A DNA stretch of 19,452 nt, taken from CAYXUW01 sp964468375. Lineage in GTDB: Bacteria; Planctomycetota; Phycisphaerae; Sedimentisphaerales; Anaerobacaceae. The notes under the pieces were generated by a model. It saw only the letters and a list, made by a program, of their open reading frames with translations, did no database searches and was not told the origin of the DNA. Below are positions 1-7,953 of the stretch, in pieces (the stretch's first letter is position 1; each line of letters starts with the position of its first letter). The position numbers and the translations under genes are program-made. The stretch lies in NCBI GenBank assembly GCA_964468375.1, contig CAYXUW010000036.1, positions 1-19,452 on the forward strand. The letters run 5' to 3'.

Positions 1-3
1 CTC

Positions 4-22
4 AAGCGCCGCGGGGGCTTTT
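4..22 (+). terminator. Possible terminator of an upstream gene
   Basis: A GC-rich hairpin (AAGC, one mismatch, CC; loop GCG; GG, mismatch, GCTT) is followed by a short T run. It would end a plus-strand gene lying before the window. The T tract is only four bases and the stem has a mismatch, so this is a weak call. Confidence 0.3.
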
Positions 23-64
23 AAACATTTATTACTTGTATAGCCGGATGCCCGCGAGTCGGAG

Positions 65-177
65 ACAAGCAGTAGTTCGCCGGAGGCAAACAGTAAAAAG
101 ATTATCCGAGCAGGAGGCAGCACAAGCAAATACAAGTCACAAGCAATTGGGCTAAACGAAGTGGAAATATTGCTTGT
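65..177. promoter_or_regulatory. Cluster of ACAAGCA words, direct and inverted
   Basis: The word ACAAGCA occurs at 65-71, and ACAAGCAA at 122-129 and 139-146, with its inverted form TTGCTTGT at 170-177. The last two form a perfect 9-bp inverted repeat (ACAAGCAAT 139-147, ATTGCTTGT 169-177) around a 21-base loop, ending 33 bases before the ATG at 211. It could be an operator array, or an RNA hairpin in the leader ahead of the AAGGAAG ribosome site. No regulator is known; function is inferred from position only. Confidence 0.4.
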
Positions 178-210
178 AATACCGTCGAGAAAGAAGGAAG
201 ATTATTGCTT

Positions 211-1158
211 ATGGAAGTCGAACTGAAACAAAATCTGAGTATTCCGGCGGGGTCGGAGATGGGCAGGGAGGAATACGTCGAATTTCTCGTCAGGGCATAC
301 GAACTGATGAAGGCAACACCATCGTATCTGGCGCCGGAAGAGAACATAAACTGTTTAGAGCTGGCGCATCTGATTCCATCGGTGGCGGAGACGGTGCTAG
401 CGGTTTATATGGGGATTAACGACGCCGTGTGCAATAAAGGACTGGTATCTCCTATCCTGCCGAGGCACGGACACAACAACGTTTTCGTCTTCGACCCGCA
501 GGTGTATAGCGGCGGCGAAGACGTGCCGGCAGGGACAACGGATGCGCAGAAGATTCTGGCGGGATTTCAGCCGCCCAATGAGACGTGGCAGAGGAAGTGG
601 ACCTACGTGATGATTGAGGACGCCGGGCGGAGCTTCGAGAGCTTGTGGTCGGAGAAGGGCTATATAGATATGATACCGGCGAAGTTCGAAGATTTTACAA
701 TGCTGACGGAATCGTCCAGAAGCAAGCTGTGCATCTTTATCGATGAGGCGGCGTTCGAGCATCCGGTCAACAAGTCGCGGGGGTATCTTAAAGAGGCAAG
801 GAGCAGAGGGGAAAAGCGGGCGGGAGAATTTCGGCTGCCTGACGAGATAAAAGATGAATTCGACGGTTTGGAGCCGGTGATTTTAGAGCGCGGAGAGAAG
901 CTGTATGTTGCGAGGGAGGATTTCGGGCCGTGCGCGCACGGGTGGAACAATATCCACCAAGAGAGCTGCGAATTAGCGGTGGTTAATGAGAACTCGGCCG
1001 TGCCTCTGGACTTGGTGACGGCGAAGCCGGCGGTGAATCCTAAATACGCAAAGTCGCTTATACCGGCGAAGGGTTCTGCGGATATGACTACGGACTGGTT
1101 CTACCGGGGGCGTATGATTTCAAGGCAGCCGATTCTGACGGGGCTGTTCAAAGGATAG
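211..1158 (+). CDS. Conserved-looking hypothetical protein, 315 aa
   Basis: I do not recognise this protein. It is a soluble-looking chain with no signal peptide or membrane segment. The ATG at 211 is preferred over an in-frame TTG at 205, because AAGGAAG at 194-200 sits 10 bases before the ATG but only 4 before the TTG. Possible functional spots are a His-rich stretch near residue 90 (PRHGHNN), a run rich in Trp and acidic residues in the middle (ETWQRKW), and a Cys/His segment near residue 240 (FGPCAHGWNN) that might bind a metal or ligand. The sequence has even codon use and no low-complexity runs, so it looks like a real gene. Its last 11 bases overlap the convergent gene on the minus strand. 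Upstream lies an unusual repeated-word leader. No function is proposed. Confidence 0.75.
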   Translation: MEVELKQNLSIPAGSEMGREEYVEFLVRAYELMKATPSYLAPEENINCLELAHLIPSVAETVLAVYMGINDAVCNKGLVSPILPRHGHNNVFVFDPQVYSGGEDVPAGTTDAQKILAGFQPPNETWQRKWTYVMIEDAGRSFESLWSEKGYIDMIPAKFEDFTMLTESSRSKLCIFIDEAAFEHPVNKSRGYLKEARSRGEKRAGEFRLPDEIKDEFDGLEPVILERGEKLYVAREDFGPCAHGWNNIHQESCELAVVNENSAVPLDLVTAKPAVNPKYAKSLIPAKGSADMTTDWFYRGRMISRQPILTGLFKG

Positions 1159-1873
1159 CTTCCTCGTCGAAGACGGGGTCGAAGCGGAGGGTCAGCTTTT
1201 TGGATTCGAGTGTTATTTTGCTGAGGCGCACCTTTTTGCCCTCGACACGGAAAACGTGGTCGAACGGCTCGCCATACAATATCGAACAGACGGCCTTATC
1301 GGCGAAGCTGTCTTTGTCATTGGCCTGCTGCTGATACAGTCTGGCAGTCAGCGCCCGCGCGAGCGGGGTAATATCAACGGCGCCGAGCTTGACGACGGTT
1401 ACGCGAAGATTAAGCAGGCCGGTGACGTCAATTTCCGGCTCGGCCACAATGGTGGCGACACATTCGGCCCCATCGACGGACACCGTGCCCATCAGCACCA
1501 GTGCGGAGGGCGTGAAAAACACCATCGGGTCGGAAATATCGAGGGAACCGATTCTTTGCGGCCAATAAAAATGGGCGAGGACATCGTTTATGCCCTTCTG
1601 GGTAACGACCAAATCGAAGGGCTGCTGATACTGGACGCCGTTGTAAAAATCAGGCAGCAACTGGTTGGTGAGATAGACGCTCATCACACCCTTGTCTGCC
1701 ACGTCGAGCGGCTGGTAATAGGACGGGCGATGAAAAAACATAGCGAAAATAATGATTAACAGAAACAGGACGACGGCCAGCACAATCAAGAGCCAATAGA
1801 GCTTTCCGGATTTGGGCTTTTCGCGGGTTTTCAAATCCTCGGGCGTCTGTTTTGTTTTCGGGTCGTCAGTCAT
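1148..1873 (-). CDS. Membrane-anchored extracytoplasmic protein, 241 aa
   Basis: The protein has a short charged cytoplasmic N-terminus rich in Lys, Thr and Asp/Glu (residues 1-24), one strong membrane segment (about 25-47) and an extracytoplasmic domain of about 190 residues. The outer domain has alternating beta-type segments, including FDLVVTQKGINDVLAHF and a run containing VVKLGAVDITP. Topology and rhythm recall the YpmS/DUF2140 or DUF2993 type of anchored lipid-binding-like protein, but this is resemblance only. The ATG at 1873 is chosen over an upstream in-frame TTG at 1909, since the longer version would run into the pyrF promoter and adds only 12 residues. No clear Shine-Dalgarno sequence is seen. 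It is divergent from pyrF and overlaps the preceding convergent gene by 11 bases. Confidence 0.7.
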   Translation of the reverse strand: MTDDPKTKQTPEDLKTREKPKSGKLYWLLIVLAVVLFLLIIIFAMFFHRPSYYQPLDVADKGVMSVYLTNQLLPDFYNGVQYQQPFDLVVTQKGINDVLAHFYWPQRIGSLDISDPMVFFTPSALVLMGTVSVDGAECVATIVAEPEIDVTGLLNLRVTVVKLGAVDITPLARALTARLYQQQANDKDSFADKAVCSILYGEPFDHVFRVEGKKVRLSKITLESKKLTLRFDPVFDEEAIL

Positions 1874-1909
1874 TACGGTGATAATACTTTTTTGTCTCTG
1901 CAAAATCAA

Positions 1910-1938
1910 TTGCTAAAAACCAACGAAGCGGTTATAGT
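1910..1938 (+). promoter_or_regulatory. Promoter candidate for pyrF
   Basis: TTGCTA (1910-1915), a 17-base spacer and TATAGT (1933-1938) match the sigma-70 pattern with ideal spacing. Transcription would begin near 1945, about 28 bases before the pyrF ATG at 1973. It lies in the 99-base divergent gap between pyrF and the membrane protein gene. Confidence 0.5.
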
Positions 1939-1972
1939 GGTCGAACGCTTTTATATTAATGAAAGGAAACTG

Positions 1973-2917
1973 ATGGCGAATCACTTCGGCGACCGGCTGT
2001 GCGAAGCGGTGAAGAGTAAAAGGACACCTCTGGTTGTGGGGCTTGACCCAGTTTACAACCGGCTGCCGGCGGCGATAAAAAGCCACAGCAGTATGAACGA
2101 CGAGTTCGACGCGGCCTCCGCGGTGGACGCGATACTGGATTTCTGCACGCAAACGATGCGAATTATCGCGCCGATGGCGCCGGCGGTAAAAATAAATATC
2201 GCTTTCTTCGAAAAGTATTTGTGGGAGGGCGTGGAGAGCTATTATTCGCTGATTTCGGAGGCGGACGCTTTAGGTCTGGAGATAATCGGGGACGTTAAGC
2301 GCGGAGACGTGGGGCATACGGCGGAGCTTTACGCGTCGGCCCATCTGGAGAATCCGGAACTGGCGGGGCTGGAGGACACGCTTGCGCCCGATGCGATTAC
2401 CATAAACGGGTTCGCGGGGGCGGAGGGGATAGAGCCGTTCGCGAAGATGGCGGACAAACAAGGCAAGGGCGTTTTTGTGTGGGTGCGGGCGAGCAATCCG
2501 GGGGCGGCGGCGATACAGGACTTTGCCGATGCCAGCGGGCAAGCGATGTATGAAAAAATCGCCGAAGTTATAAACGAAATCGCAACCAGGCCGGAGCGAA
2601 TCGGCAGCAGCGGCTACAGCAACATCGGGATGATAGTCGGCGGGACGGCACCGGAGGTTACGACGGCGCTGCGTGAAAAATACGACAAGGTGTGGTTTCT
2701 CGTGCCGGGCTACGGCTCACAGGGGGCAACGGCTGCGGACTGCGTGCGGTTCTGCAAGCCGGATGGGACGGGGGCGCTAATCAATGCGTCGCGCTCGATA
2801 ATCTACGCGTATGAGAAGCCGAAATACAAAGAGCAATTCGGCGATGACTGGAAAAGGTGCATCGAGCAGGCCGTCATCGACGCCAAAGTGGACCTGGCTA
2901 AAGCTATGCAGAGCTAA
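1973..2917 (+). CDS. pyrF: Orotidine 5'-phosphate decarboxylase
   Basis: It converts orotidine 5'-monophosphate to UMP in the last step of de novo pyrimidine synthesis, in the cytoplasm. The 314-residue length fits the longer PyrF subfamily (type 2). Visible signatures are VGLDPVYNRLP near residue 22, VKINIAFFEKY near 72, the catalytic D-x-K-x-x-D at D107-K109-D112 (GDVKRGDVGHTAELYA), VRASNPGA, the phosphate-loop-like GMIVGGTAPEV and FLVPGYGSQGA. The ATG at 1973 follows AAGGAA by a normal distance; an upstream in-frame start at 1892 would add 27 residues with no family match and would cover the promoter. It stands alone, divergent from the membrane protein gene. Its stop overlaps the stop of the convergent glycosyltransferase gene in the tetranucleotide CTAA. 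Confidence 0.95.
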   Translation: MANHFGDRLCEAVKSKRTPLVVGLDPVYNRLPAAIKSHSSMNDEFDAASAVDAILDFCTQTMRIIAPMAPAVKINIAFFEKYLWEGVESYYSLISEADALGLEIIGDVKRGDVGHTAELYASAHLENPELAGLEDTLAPDAITINGFAGAEGIEPFAKMADKQGKGVFVWVRASNPGAAAIQDFADASGQAMYEKIAEVINEIATRPERIGSSGYSNIGMIVGGTAPEVTTALREKYDKVWFLVPGYGSQGATAADCVRFCKPDGTGALINASRSIIYAYEKPKYKEQFGDDWKRCIEQAVIDAKVDLAKAMQS

Positions 2918-4131
2918 CCCTGCCTTTTCATCATGTCATTCAGCATATACAGGTAATCGGACAGAAGCCGGGTTATAAGAAACTTTTCCCTTACTGATTC
3001 GGTAGCTCTTTTGCCTACAGCTTCGGCATCATCCGGGTTTTTCAGCAGGTGTATGATTCTGTCAGCAAAACCCTTATTGTCATCCGGCTCTAGCAGGAAT
3101 CCGTTTCTGGCGTCCTCGATTTGAATAGGTATGCCGCCGACATTCGAGGCGACAACGGGGGTGCCTTTCCAGAGAGCTTCGGTGACGGCAAGGCAGAAGC
3201 CTTCCCTAATGGACTTCTGGATTATAACGCGGGAGAACCTTTGTATCGCGTTTACGAGGGTCTCGTTATTTCCAACAACGAAAAGTATATCGTTCTTTTT
3301 AAGGTGTTTATCCGCTTTTCTTCTGACCCTGTCGAACATTCTGAGCCCCTCGGGGTCGTCGCTAGCGACGTTGTAGCAGAAAAGCAACCGACAATCGACT
3401 TTCTCCTTAACCAATTTAAAAACATCTATCACTCCTTCGGGGTCTTTCCAAGGGTCGAGCCGAGATAACTGGGTAATGAGGGGTTTGTCAGTCGGGATGC
3501 CGGCTTTGGCTATATGCTCGGCGATGATTTTGTCGTTGATATCCATATTTTTCCGACTCAAGGGATTAATAGCAGGAAACATTAACCTCTGGTCTATCGG
3601 GAGATCCTCCTTGAAATATCTTTCACTCGAGAATACGACCTGGTCGTATTTAAGCAGAAAACCTTTGAGGAAATCCCACAATCCTTTGTGCGGGTCGGTC
3701 AGGTCTATGTGACACCGCCATATCCAGGGCTGGTGCTTTCTGTAAGACCTTATCAACGCAAGCGGCTGGGGGTCGTGGATAATTACACAGTCATGGTCAA
3801 GGTGTGTAAACTTGGCAAAATTGTCATTGACCTGCAAATATACGTTTTTCTTATTTTCAGATAGATTGAGCTTCGCGCCCTGAAGGGCGTTGTGGTAGCT
3901 TTTTGTAATTTCGAAGAACTCCTGGCTTCCGTGGAGGATTCTCCAGCCGGCATTTACACCGACGTCGTTCATCAGCAATACGAGTGAATAGAGGATTTCC
4001 GCGACGCCGCCGCCCTGATAGGTGGCGTTGAGGTGAACGATGTGTTTGCCGTAGAGTCCTCTTGCTCTGGCGTAAATTTCGGCTAATGTTTCATCAGGCA
4101 CCACGTGTCGAAAGCTTTCAAGACTTAACAT
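2914..4131 (-). CDS. TreT-like GT4 glycosyltransferase of the trehalose operon
   Basis: This 405-residue GT4 glycosyltransferase is close in length and motifs to trehalose glycosyltransferring synthase (TreT), which joins glucose from a nucleotide sugar to glucose to give trehalose. Visible motifs are NATYQGGGVAEIL (residues 35-47) in the acceptor half, HDPQPLAL near 119, QLSRLDPWKDP (221-231) opening the donor domain, and the GT4 E-x7-E motif at E310 and E318 (REGFCLAVTEALWKGTPVV). The start is certain: AAGGAGGT lies four bases before the ATG. It follows the otsAB fusion after only 19 bases, so the two should be cotranscribed. In Thermoproteus tenax a comparable glycosyltransferase activates the fused synthase/phosphatase; whether this one acts as TreT, as such a partner, or both cannot be told from sequence. 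Confidence 0.85.
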   Translation of the reverse strand: MLSLESFRHVVPDETLAEIYARARGLYGKHIVHLNATYQGGGVAEILYSLVLLMNDVGVNAGWRILHGSQEFFEITKSYHNALQGAKLNLSENKKNVYLQVNDNFAKFTHLDHDCVIIHDPQPLALIRSYRKHQPWIWRCHIDLTDPHKGLWDFLKGFLLKYDQVVFSSERYFKEDLPIDQRLMFPAINPLSRKNMDINDKIIAEHIAKAGIPTDKPLITQLSRLDPWKDPEGVIDVFKLVKEKVDCRLLFCYNVASDDPEGLRMFDRVRRKADKHLKKNDILFVVGNNETLVNAIQRFSRVIIQKSIREGFCLAVTEALWKGTPVVASNVGGIPIQIEDARNGFLLEPDDNKGFADRIIHLLKNPDDAEAVGKRATESVREKFLITRLLSDYLYMLNDMMKRQG

Positions 4132-4150
4132 ATTACCTCCTTGACAAATT

Positions 4151-6337
4151 TTACTTTTTTACGAGCTGCTCAAGCAATAACCTAAGCCCCTCCACCGATT
4201 CCACGCTGAATCCGGCTTTGGAAATACCATATCCCACTTTTACAGAGTACGCGGTTTCGGGCAGGATTGCGAACATATCTTCGTCGGTATAGTCATCTCC
4301 GGCGGCTAAAACAAAGCCCCATTTCTTTTTCGCCAACCAACGTTCTGCGGCGTGACCTTTGCTTACGCCGATATTTTTGACCTCGAGTATTTTGCTGCCT
4401 TCAAATACGCCGATGTCCAGGTTCTCGGTGAGATTTAAGACGGCATCTCTGAGCTCCTGAATGCGAAGGGCAGCTAATTCGGAATCGGCCCTGCGGTAAT
4501 GCCAGACCAGCGAGAAATCCTTTTCCTCAACGGAGGAACCCGGGGTTCTGTCGGAATACACTTCAAGAATCGGCTTTATCGTATCTTTCCAGTCGTTCAG
4601 CAGTGGCTCTATTACGTGCCAATCGCCGCCCTGTTCTTTAATCCAGGCTCCGTGCTCGGCAATCAGCGAGGTATTAGTATCGTGCAGCCAGTAATCCAGC
4701 GTTTTCTTGTCTCTGCCGCTGATTATAACGACCTCATTTCTCGGTTCCGACGCAAGCGTTTTTAAGAGGGAACGAAGTTCTTTATCTGGGCCGGCCTCAT
4801 CCGGTTTTCCGGCGAAACTTACAAGCGTTCCGTCATAATCGAGCAGAAACAGTCGCTTTGCGCTGCTGCGGTATCGACCAATGAGCTTTTCTCTGACCGG
4901 TTTGGCGAGCTTGCGCACAGAAAGTTCTCTCTGTGTCTCCTTCACATCAGAAAGAGTATCTAAAAAATCATTACCCCATCTCGTAACAGAATAACGAGAA
5001 AGCCGGGCCTGCATTAATTTGTTGCGTTTTTTCTGCTCTTCCACGGAAGTTTCGAGGGCATTTTTTATTGCATCAATTATTTCCTGTTTGTTGTTGGCAT
5101 TTACTATAATGGCTTCGCCCAGCTCACTTGCGGCACCGGCCATTTCGCTGAGTATTAAAACCCCTCTGCCGTCCGTCTTTGCGGCGACGAATTCTTTTGC
5201 TATCAGATTCATACCGTCCCGAAGCGGCGTTACCAACGCCACGTCAGCGGCGCTGTAAAGGGCAACAATTCTCTCAAAGGGCAAAAAACGATACAGATAC
5301 CAGACGGGGACCCAGCCGATAGTTCCGTGCTCGCCATTGACTCTGCCCACCAGCCACTCGAGCTGTTTTCTCAACTCTCTATAATCCTCAACGCCGGTGC
5401 GAGACGGGACCGCAACAAGTATCAGGGTGACTTTCCCCTTATACTCGGGGTTTTGCGACAAAAATAAATCAAATGCCTCAAGCCGCTGAATAATTCCCTT
5501 CGTATAATCTAGGCGGTCTATGGATATAATTATTTTCTTGTCGCCTACTTTTTTGTGAATTGTGGTTTTTATTTTCTTAACATTCGGGTCCTCAACGGCT
5601 CCGGAATATTTGTCATAGTCAATACCCATCGGGAAGGCGTCAACTTTTACGACCCTGTTTCCCGCGACCAAGGCCCCCATAGAGTGGTCAACGCCGACTA
5701 TTCTTGTTGTGCTACTGAGAAAATGCCGCACATAGTCGTAGGTATGAAATCCTATCAAGTCGGCGCCGAGCAATCCTTTGAGCATTTCTTTTCGCCAAGG
5801 CAAAAGGCGAAACATTTCAAAAGAGGGAAACGGTATGTGGAGAAAGAACCCGATTTGCGCCTTCGGGAGTTTTTTTCTCAGCATCTCCGGCAGAAGCATT
5901 AAATGGTAATCGTGAACCCAAATACAATCATCGGGCTCGGCTATTTTCACAATGGCATCACAGAAATCCTCATTAACCTTCTTATAAGCCCGCCAGTACC
6001 GCTGCTCATATACTGTGTATAAAGGAAAATAGTGAAAGAGCGGCCAAATGGTTTTATTGCAAAAGCCGTGATAAAAATCCTGAACATCTTTTGTGGAGAG
6101 GAAAACGCAATGGCAATTCTGCTCGTTAAGGGTGCTGATAATTTTCTTTTTATTCTTCTGGGAAAGTTTATCCTTAGCGACCCCCGGCCAGCCCACCCAG
6201 CGATTTTGCCGAGACCGACCGCAAGAGGACAATCCCGTAGCTAACCCACCTACGCTCGGCTGAAAATGCACATCCTCGGCGCGTTTTACAACACTGACAG
6301 GCAGCCGATTCGAAGCTATTAACAGTCTGCTGGTCAT
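4151..6337 (-). CDS. otsAB: Fused trehalose-6-phosphate synthase/phosphatase
   Basis: One 728-residue chain carries both steps of the OtsA-OtsB route: UDP-glucose plus glucose-6-phosphate to trehalose-6-phosphate, then dephosphorylation to trehalose. Residues 1 to about 470 are the GT20 synthase, with SNRLPVS (9-15), GGLATGL (30-36), WVHDYHLMLLPE (140-151), FFLHIPFPS (164-172), IDRLDYTKG (273-281, R275 and K280 matching the phosphate-binding Arg/Lys of E. coli OtsA) and LVTPLRDGMNLIAKEF. Residues from about 490 are the HAD phosphatase, with LLDYDGTL (498-505, nucleophile D500), IISGRDKKT and GDDYTDEDMF (680-689). Both halves look intact. An AAGAAG lies just before the ATG. It is first in an operon with the glycosyltransferase gene. 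Trehalose would serve as osmo- or stress protectant. Confidence 0.95.
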   Translation of the reverse strand: MTSRLLIASNRLPVSVVKRAEDVHFQPSVGGLATGLSSCGRSRQNRWVGWPGVAKDKLSQKNKKKIISTLNEQNCHCVFLSTKDVQDFYHGFCNKTIWPLFHYFPLYTVYEQRYWRAYKKVNEDFCDAIVKIAEPDDCIWVHDYHLMLLPEMLRKKLPKAQIGFFLHIPFPSFEMFRLLPWRKEMLKGLLGADLIGFHTYDYVRHFLSSTTRIVGVDHSMGALVAGNRVVKVDAFPMGIDYDKYSGAVEDPNVKKIKTTIHKKVGDKKIIISIDRLDYTKGIIQRLEAFDLFLSQNPEYKGKVTLILVAVPSRTGVEDYRELRKQLEWLVGRVNGEHGTIGWVPVWYLYRFLPFERIVALYSAADVALVTPLRDGMNLIAKEFVAAKTDGRGVLILSEMAGAASELGEAIIVNANNKQEIIDAIKNALETSVEEQKKRNKLMQARLSRYSVTRWGNDFLDTLSDVKETQRELSVRKLAKPVREKLIGRYRSSAKRLFLLDYDGTLVSFAGKPDEAGPDKELRSLLKTLASEPRNEVVIISGRDKKTLDYWLHDTNTSLIAEHGAWIKEQGGDWHVIEPLLNDWKDTIKPILEVYSDRTPGSSVEEKDFSLVWHYRRADSELAALRIQELRDAVLNLTENLDIGVFEGSKILEVKNIGVSKGHAAERWLAKKKWGFVLAAGDDYTDEDMFAILPETAYSVKVGYGISKAGFSVESVEGLRLLLEQLVKK

Positions 6338-6391
6338 CGCTTCTTAATAATACACCACATTTACAATCGATTCCACAATTTTCTGCGGTTT

Positions 6392-6412
6392 GCTCCGGAA
6401 TAATTATGGAGC
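6392..6412. repeat. Inverted repeat in the otsAB/murD divergent region
   Basis: GCTCC (6392-6396) and GGAGC (6408-6412) are inverted around 11 bases that include the palindrome ATAATTAT (6400-6407). It lies 55 bases upstream of the otsAB start and 133 upstream of murD, in the only intergenic region serving both. It may be an operator; no known site is matched. Confidence 0.3.
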
Positions 6413-6544
6413 GGTGTAGACTCCAAAATAAGCAGCTATGTTTTCCTTGCCTTCTGCGAGTAACGGCTCTACATTATCTACGCGAGCTGTCGCAGTTTAT
6501 ACGATTTTGAATTATTGACCTCTTGCAGTTTGGCTTCGAGAAAA

Positions 6545-7879
6545 ATGCGTCCAACATCTTTTTCTTTGACGGACAAAAAAGTCCTTGTTATGGGTCTCGG
6601 GCGGTTCGGCGGCGGAGCTGACGCCGCTAAATTCGCCGCCGGCCGGGGCGCTAAGGTTATCGTAACAGATTCGGCACCAGAGCAGCTGTTAAGCAAATCC
6701 ATAGAAAAGCTTAAGGGTTTAGGCAACATAGAATATCATCTCGGTTCGCATAACGCTGATGATTTTAAGGAAGCAGATATTATCATAGTCAATCCGGCAG
6801 TGCGGCCGGATAACGATTTTCTAAAACTCGCCCAAGAACACAACAAATTCATTACATCGCAGATAAGCATCTTTTTCGAATTGTGCCCCACAGTGATAAT
6901 CGGGATAACGGGGGCGGCGGGCAAAAGCACAACGGCCTCGCTTACAGCACATCTGCTCAAAAATGCGAGCGACAAGAAAATCTGGCTCAGCGGAAATATT
7001 GGCAATGAGCCGTTACTAACCATATCAGACCAAATCAAGTCGGATGATTTGGTTGTGCTGGAGCTATCGAGCTTTCAAATAGAGCAGCTATCACAAATTC
7101 AAAAGGCACCGCATATTGCCCTACTGACAAATCTTACGCCGAACCATCTCGACCGCTACGAGACGTTCGCTAATTACTGCGCGGCGAAGGAGAGCATTTT
7201 CAAGTTTCAAAAATTACCAGGGGTTTCCGTATTCAATGCTGAAGACGAAATCGCAGTTGAGTGGTTTGAAAAATATAAATCAGATGCAGGGAGGACCTGC
7301 TTTAAATTTTCATGTGACGATGTGAGTGAAGAAATACAAAATAGCTTCAAACTGCCCGGCCGAGCGAATCTTTCCAATCTTGCCGCTGCTTTGTGCATAG
7401 CGAGGTATTTCAACGCCAAAGAGAACGAAATAGTAAAATGCCTGCCGGAGTTTAAACCCCTGCCTCATCGTCTCGAATTTGTCGCAGAGACAGATGGCGT
7501 GAAGTGGTATAACGACTCTAAAGCTACTACGCCGGAAAGCGCAATCGCATCACTGGAGGCATTCGGGCAGCCGGTGATTATCGTCGCCGGCGGATATGAT
7601 AAGCGTATACCGTTCGATGAATTCGGCAAAAAAATAACCCAAAAAGCAAAAGCAGCTATTTTGCTTGGCCAAACAGCCCAAAAAATCGCATCGACTATCA
7701 GCGATACGAAGGTAAAAGTCGTCAGCTCGCTAGGCAAAGCAGTGGATTCAGCCAGAGAACTTGCGGAAAACGGGGATGTTGTTTTATTAAGTCCCGCCTG
7801 TGCAAGCTATGATATGTTCGATAATTTCGAGCAGCGCGGAGAGGAATTCTGCAAACTCGTCCGAGAAGCCAGCAATTAA
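6545..7879 (+). CDS. murD: UDP-N-acetylmuramoyl-L-alanine:D-glutamate ligase
   Basis: It adds D-glutamate to UDP-MurNAc-L-Ala, using ATP, in the cytoplasmic stage of peptidoglycan synthesis. The 444-residue chain has an N-terminal Rossmann-like domain (VMGLGRFGGG, residues 15-24), the ATP-binding central domain with a P-loop at 120-130 (GITGAAGKSTT), LSGNIGNEPL, LELSSFQIEQL, LTNLTPNHLDRY with the following AAKESIF (the usual carbamylated Lys), and a C-terminal domain with HRLEFV, WYNDSKATTP and LLSPACASYDMFDNFEQRG. The P-loop reads G-A-A-G-K-S where most Mur ligases have G-T-N-G-K. The ATG at 6545 fits the family N-terminus; an upstream TTG at 6515 is less likely. The gene is separate from murC-murB-ddl 6 kb away. 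It ends at a strong terminator. Confidence 0.93.
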   Translation: MRPTSFSLTDKKVLVMGLGRFGGGADAAKFAAGRGAKVIVTDSAPEQLLSKSIEKLKGLGNIEYHLGSHNADDFKEADIIIVNPAVRPDNDFLKLAQEHNKFITSQISIFFELCPTVIIGITGAAGKSTTASLTAHLLKNASDKKIWLSGNIGNEPLLTISDQIKSDDLVVLELSSFQIEQLSQIQKAPHIALLTNLTPNHLDRYETFANYCAAKESIFKFQKLPGVSVFNAEDEIAVEWFEKYKSDAGRTCFKFSCDDVSEEIQNSFKLPGRANLSNLAAALCIARYFNAKENEIVKCLPEFKPLPHRLEFVAETDGVKWYNDSKATTPESAIASLEAFGQPVIIVAGGYDKRIPFDEFGKKITQKAKAAILLGQTAQKIASTISDTKVKVVSSLGKAVDSARELAENGDVVLLSPACASYDMFDNFEQRGEEFCKLVREASN

Positions 7880-7883
7880 TTAG

Positions 7884-7917
7884 AAAAAAGGCCGAGTGAA
7901 ATGAACTCGGCCTTTTT
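7884..7917. terminator. Bidirectional Rho-independent terminator
   Basis: A run of six A, the perfect 8-bp stem GGCCGAGT/ACTCGGCC (7890-7897 and 7905-7912) with a 7-base loop, and a run of five T. The A run makes it work on the minus strand as well, so it can end both murD and the convergent regulator gene, whose stop is at 7954. Confidence 0.92.
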
Positions 7918-7953
7918 GTGATACAATAATGAACTTGAGGGCGCGACTCACAA

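Noticed and set aside
1256..1759. Long open frame of 167 codons on the plus strand
   Set aside because: It lies antisense to the membrane-anchored protein gene, has no ribosome site and no protein-like motifs; the minus-strand frame has a clear membrane segment and domain structure.
2914..4131. Sucrose synthase or general glycogen-type glycosyltransferase
   Set aside because: The short 405-residue length, the NATYQGGGVAEIL word and the otsAB neighbour fit the TreT group much better.
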